This document shows positions 62,890 to 64,000 of a stretch of 64,000 nucleotides of DNA, in pieces (position 1 is the first letter of the stretch; every line of letters begins with the position of its first letter). Source of the stretch: Anaerostipes faecalis. GTDB lineage: Bacteria > Bacillota > Clostridia > Lachnospirales > Lachnospiraceae. The notes beneath the pieces are model-generated. The model saw nothing but the letters and a program-made list of their open reading frames with translations. It did not search any database and was not told the origin of the DNA. The DNA lies in contig NZ_JABRXE010000003.1 in the NCBI RefSeq assembly GCF_018982945.1, positions 1 through 64,000 on the forward strand. Reading direction: 5' to 3'. The translations under genes and the position numbers were made by a program.

Positions 62890-64000
62890 CTATTTGATCA
62901 TTCTTGCTTCAATATAATATCTTTTTTCACATGCATGTCCCATGGAAAAAGTTTTTCTAGGCAAAACCCCTCCTGCCATTACACCTGGAAATAATTCCTC
63001 TTTTTTCATTGCGGGCAGTATAAATCCTATAGAGTTTTTTTCTGCTGATAACTGTTTTATAACATCTTCTCCATGAATGTAATCAATTTCGCCTGAATTT
63101 TCCTTCAAATATTCATCTAAAGCAATCTGCAGTTTTTCTACTGCAAGCTGATTTTTCCTTAGATCTATATGTAGAATACCTTTCTTCTTTCCTGAATACC
63201 ATTCCAAAGGATATCCATCTTCACTGCAGATTGTCTCTTTTAGATAATCCAGCAATTCTTTCGTATCTACACTTTTTAGTATTCTGTGAATAGCCTCAAA
63301 TTGCTGAGCCTCATCATGGATATTTTCCAGTTCCACCAATGCATAACGTGCAGGATGGTCAGATAAATCTTCTTCCGGATGATTCCTTTTCAGCCTTTCA
63401 TAACAGGCCTTTGCCGTTGCAAGAGAATGATTTCCATCGCCCATGGCAAATATCATAGGCTTTTCACCAAATTCTTTATATCTGCTGGCTGTAGTTTTCT
63501 CATAAACATCTAGTCTCTGCTCTAATGATTCTGCCGCTTCACCTTGTACAAGCCATCCCGCGATATGACCGCCATTTTTCATCAGGTCAAAATCGTATAA
63601 CTTTGGTAACTGTTTTTTCGTTTTTGAAATTGGCTCAATCAATGTATGTCTCTGATCATCACATAATAATATTACATGAGGCAGTTCAACTTCTGCATTA
63701 TACCGGATTTTCATTCTTGGCGGAATCCGTTCCATAACAGTCTTTTCTGTGGCACGAATTTTTGCATCCTCACCAACAGTATAACTGTAGGCTTCTAAAT
63801 CCACCACACCTACTATTCCTTTACGAATAAGTCCATTCTGCAAGGTTCTTTCTACATATATAAACGCATGATGATATGCTTTAAATAATTTATCCTGCCG
63901 ATATTTATTCATGGACTTTTGAATCTTCTCAATATGTTCTGCTTCCTGCTCTGTTCCCAATTCAACTTCTGGTAAAATCAAATTTAATGCTGATGGTTCT
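62890..64000 (-). CDS. DUF1015 family protein, N-terminus beyond right edge
   Basis: At least 369 residues of a DUF1015 protein; the frame is open to the edge (EPSALNLILPEVELGTEQEAEH), so the true start lies outside. Conserved stretches are MFAMGDGNHSLATAKACYERLK (about two thirds along) and the C-terminal FPGVMAGGVLPRKTFSMGHACEKRYYIEARMIK. The family is widespread in Clostridia, often near serine-pathway genes, and its activity is not known. Its stop is 27 bases before the galE start. The decayed copy at 60.8-61.2 kb shows what the full N-terminus should look like (MSAFSAADILMPQ-type). Confidence 0.88.
   Translation of the reverse strand, partial: EPSALNLILPEVELGTEQEAEHIEKIQKSMNKYRQDKLFKAYHHAFIYVERTLQNGLIRKGIVGVVDLEAYSYTVGEDAKIRATEKTVMERIPPRMKIRYNAEVELPHVILLCDDQRHTLIEPISKTKKQLPKLYDFDLMKNGGHIAGWLVQGEAAESLEQRLDVYEKTTASRYKEFGEKPMIFAMGDGNHSLATAKACYERLKRNHPEEDLSDHPARYALVELENIHDEAQQFEAIHRILKSVDTKELLDYLKETICSEDGYPLEWYSGKKKGILHIDLRKNQLAVEKLQIALDEYLKENSGEIDYIHGEDVIKQLSAEKNSIGFILPAMKKEELFPGVMAGGVLPRKTFSMGHACEKRYYIEARMIK

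Overview
The window looks like chromosome of a low-GC Gram-positive anaerobe, most likely a gut Lachnospiraceae (Clostridia, Bacillota). The reasons are near-universal AGGAGG-type ribosome binding sites, frequent TTG starts, an [FeFe]-hydrogenase with a flavoprotein partner, LCP and lipoteichoic-acid-synthase-type wall genes, and Clostridia-typical small families (DUF5721, DUF368, DUF1015). The genus cannot be fixed from the sequence alone. Almost everything is on the minus strand. The exceptions are deoC, the phosphoglycosyltransferase/LCP pair near 43.7-46.2 kb, and a transposase remnant.

Region 1 (1-22.4 kb) is one long, strikingly AT-rich capsule/exopolysaccharide operon read right to left from an extended -10 promoter near 22.45 kb. 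It encodes a membrane-bound UDP-sugar 4,6-dehydratase, a phosphoglycosyltransferase fused to a GT4 glycosyltransferase, an EpsG-like polymerase, a polysaccharide deacetylase, an FkbH-like HAD protein, several GT2/GT4 transferases, a DUF1919 protein, an acetyltransferase, a pyruvyltransferase, a Wzx flippase, UDP-GlcNAc 2-epimerase, a ferredoxin/F420-type redox protein, and a secreted GH16 enzyme. It ends in an acyltransferase gene cut by an IS3-family element. Together these genes could make, decorate, export and trim a repeat-unit polysaccharide.

Region 2 (22.6-46.3 kb) is mostly housekeeping: purC-purF-purB, a GH3 lipoprotein, a two-component system, icd, deoC, the [FeFe]-hydrogenase operon, degV, a DUF5721/DUF368 pair and htrA, then a second phosphoglycosyltransferase and an LCP ligase. 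It is full of palindromic repeat elements. Around an Rpn-type nuclease gene (31.9-32.9 kb) lie at least two hairpin families plus a ~100-bp tandem array. Two ~176-bp three-hairpin elements (37.8 and 39.8 kb) have entirely different stem sequences but the same architecture and a conserved linker. One of them splits the hydrogenase flavoprotein gene, which also has a homopolymer frameshift.

Region 3 (46.3-64 kb) is a wall-polymer locus: four CDP-glycerol glycerophosphotransferase-type proteins (two fused to a GT2 domain), an LtaS-like phosphoglycerol transferase, GalU, TagD, the TagGH ABC exporter, a membrane acyltransferase and GalE. A decayed DUF1015 copy and a transposase remnant lie between the acyltransferase and galE, and an intact DUF1015 gene runs off the right edge.

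The most unusual signals are non-coding: structured repeats whose stems change in a compensated way while internal motifs stay fixed, and a strong internal ribosome binding site inside the Rpn gene that predicts a separately made C-terminal protein.
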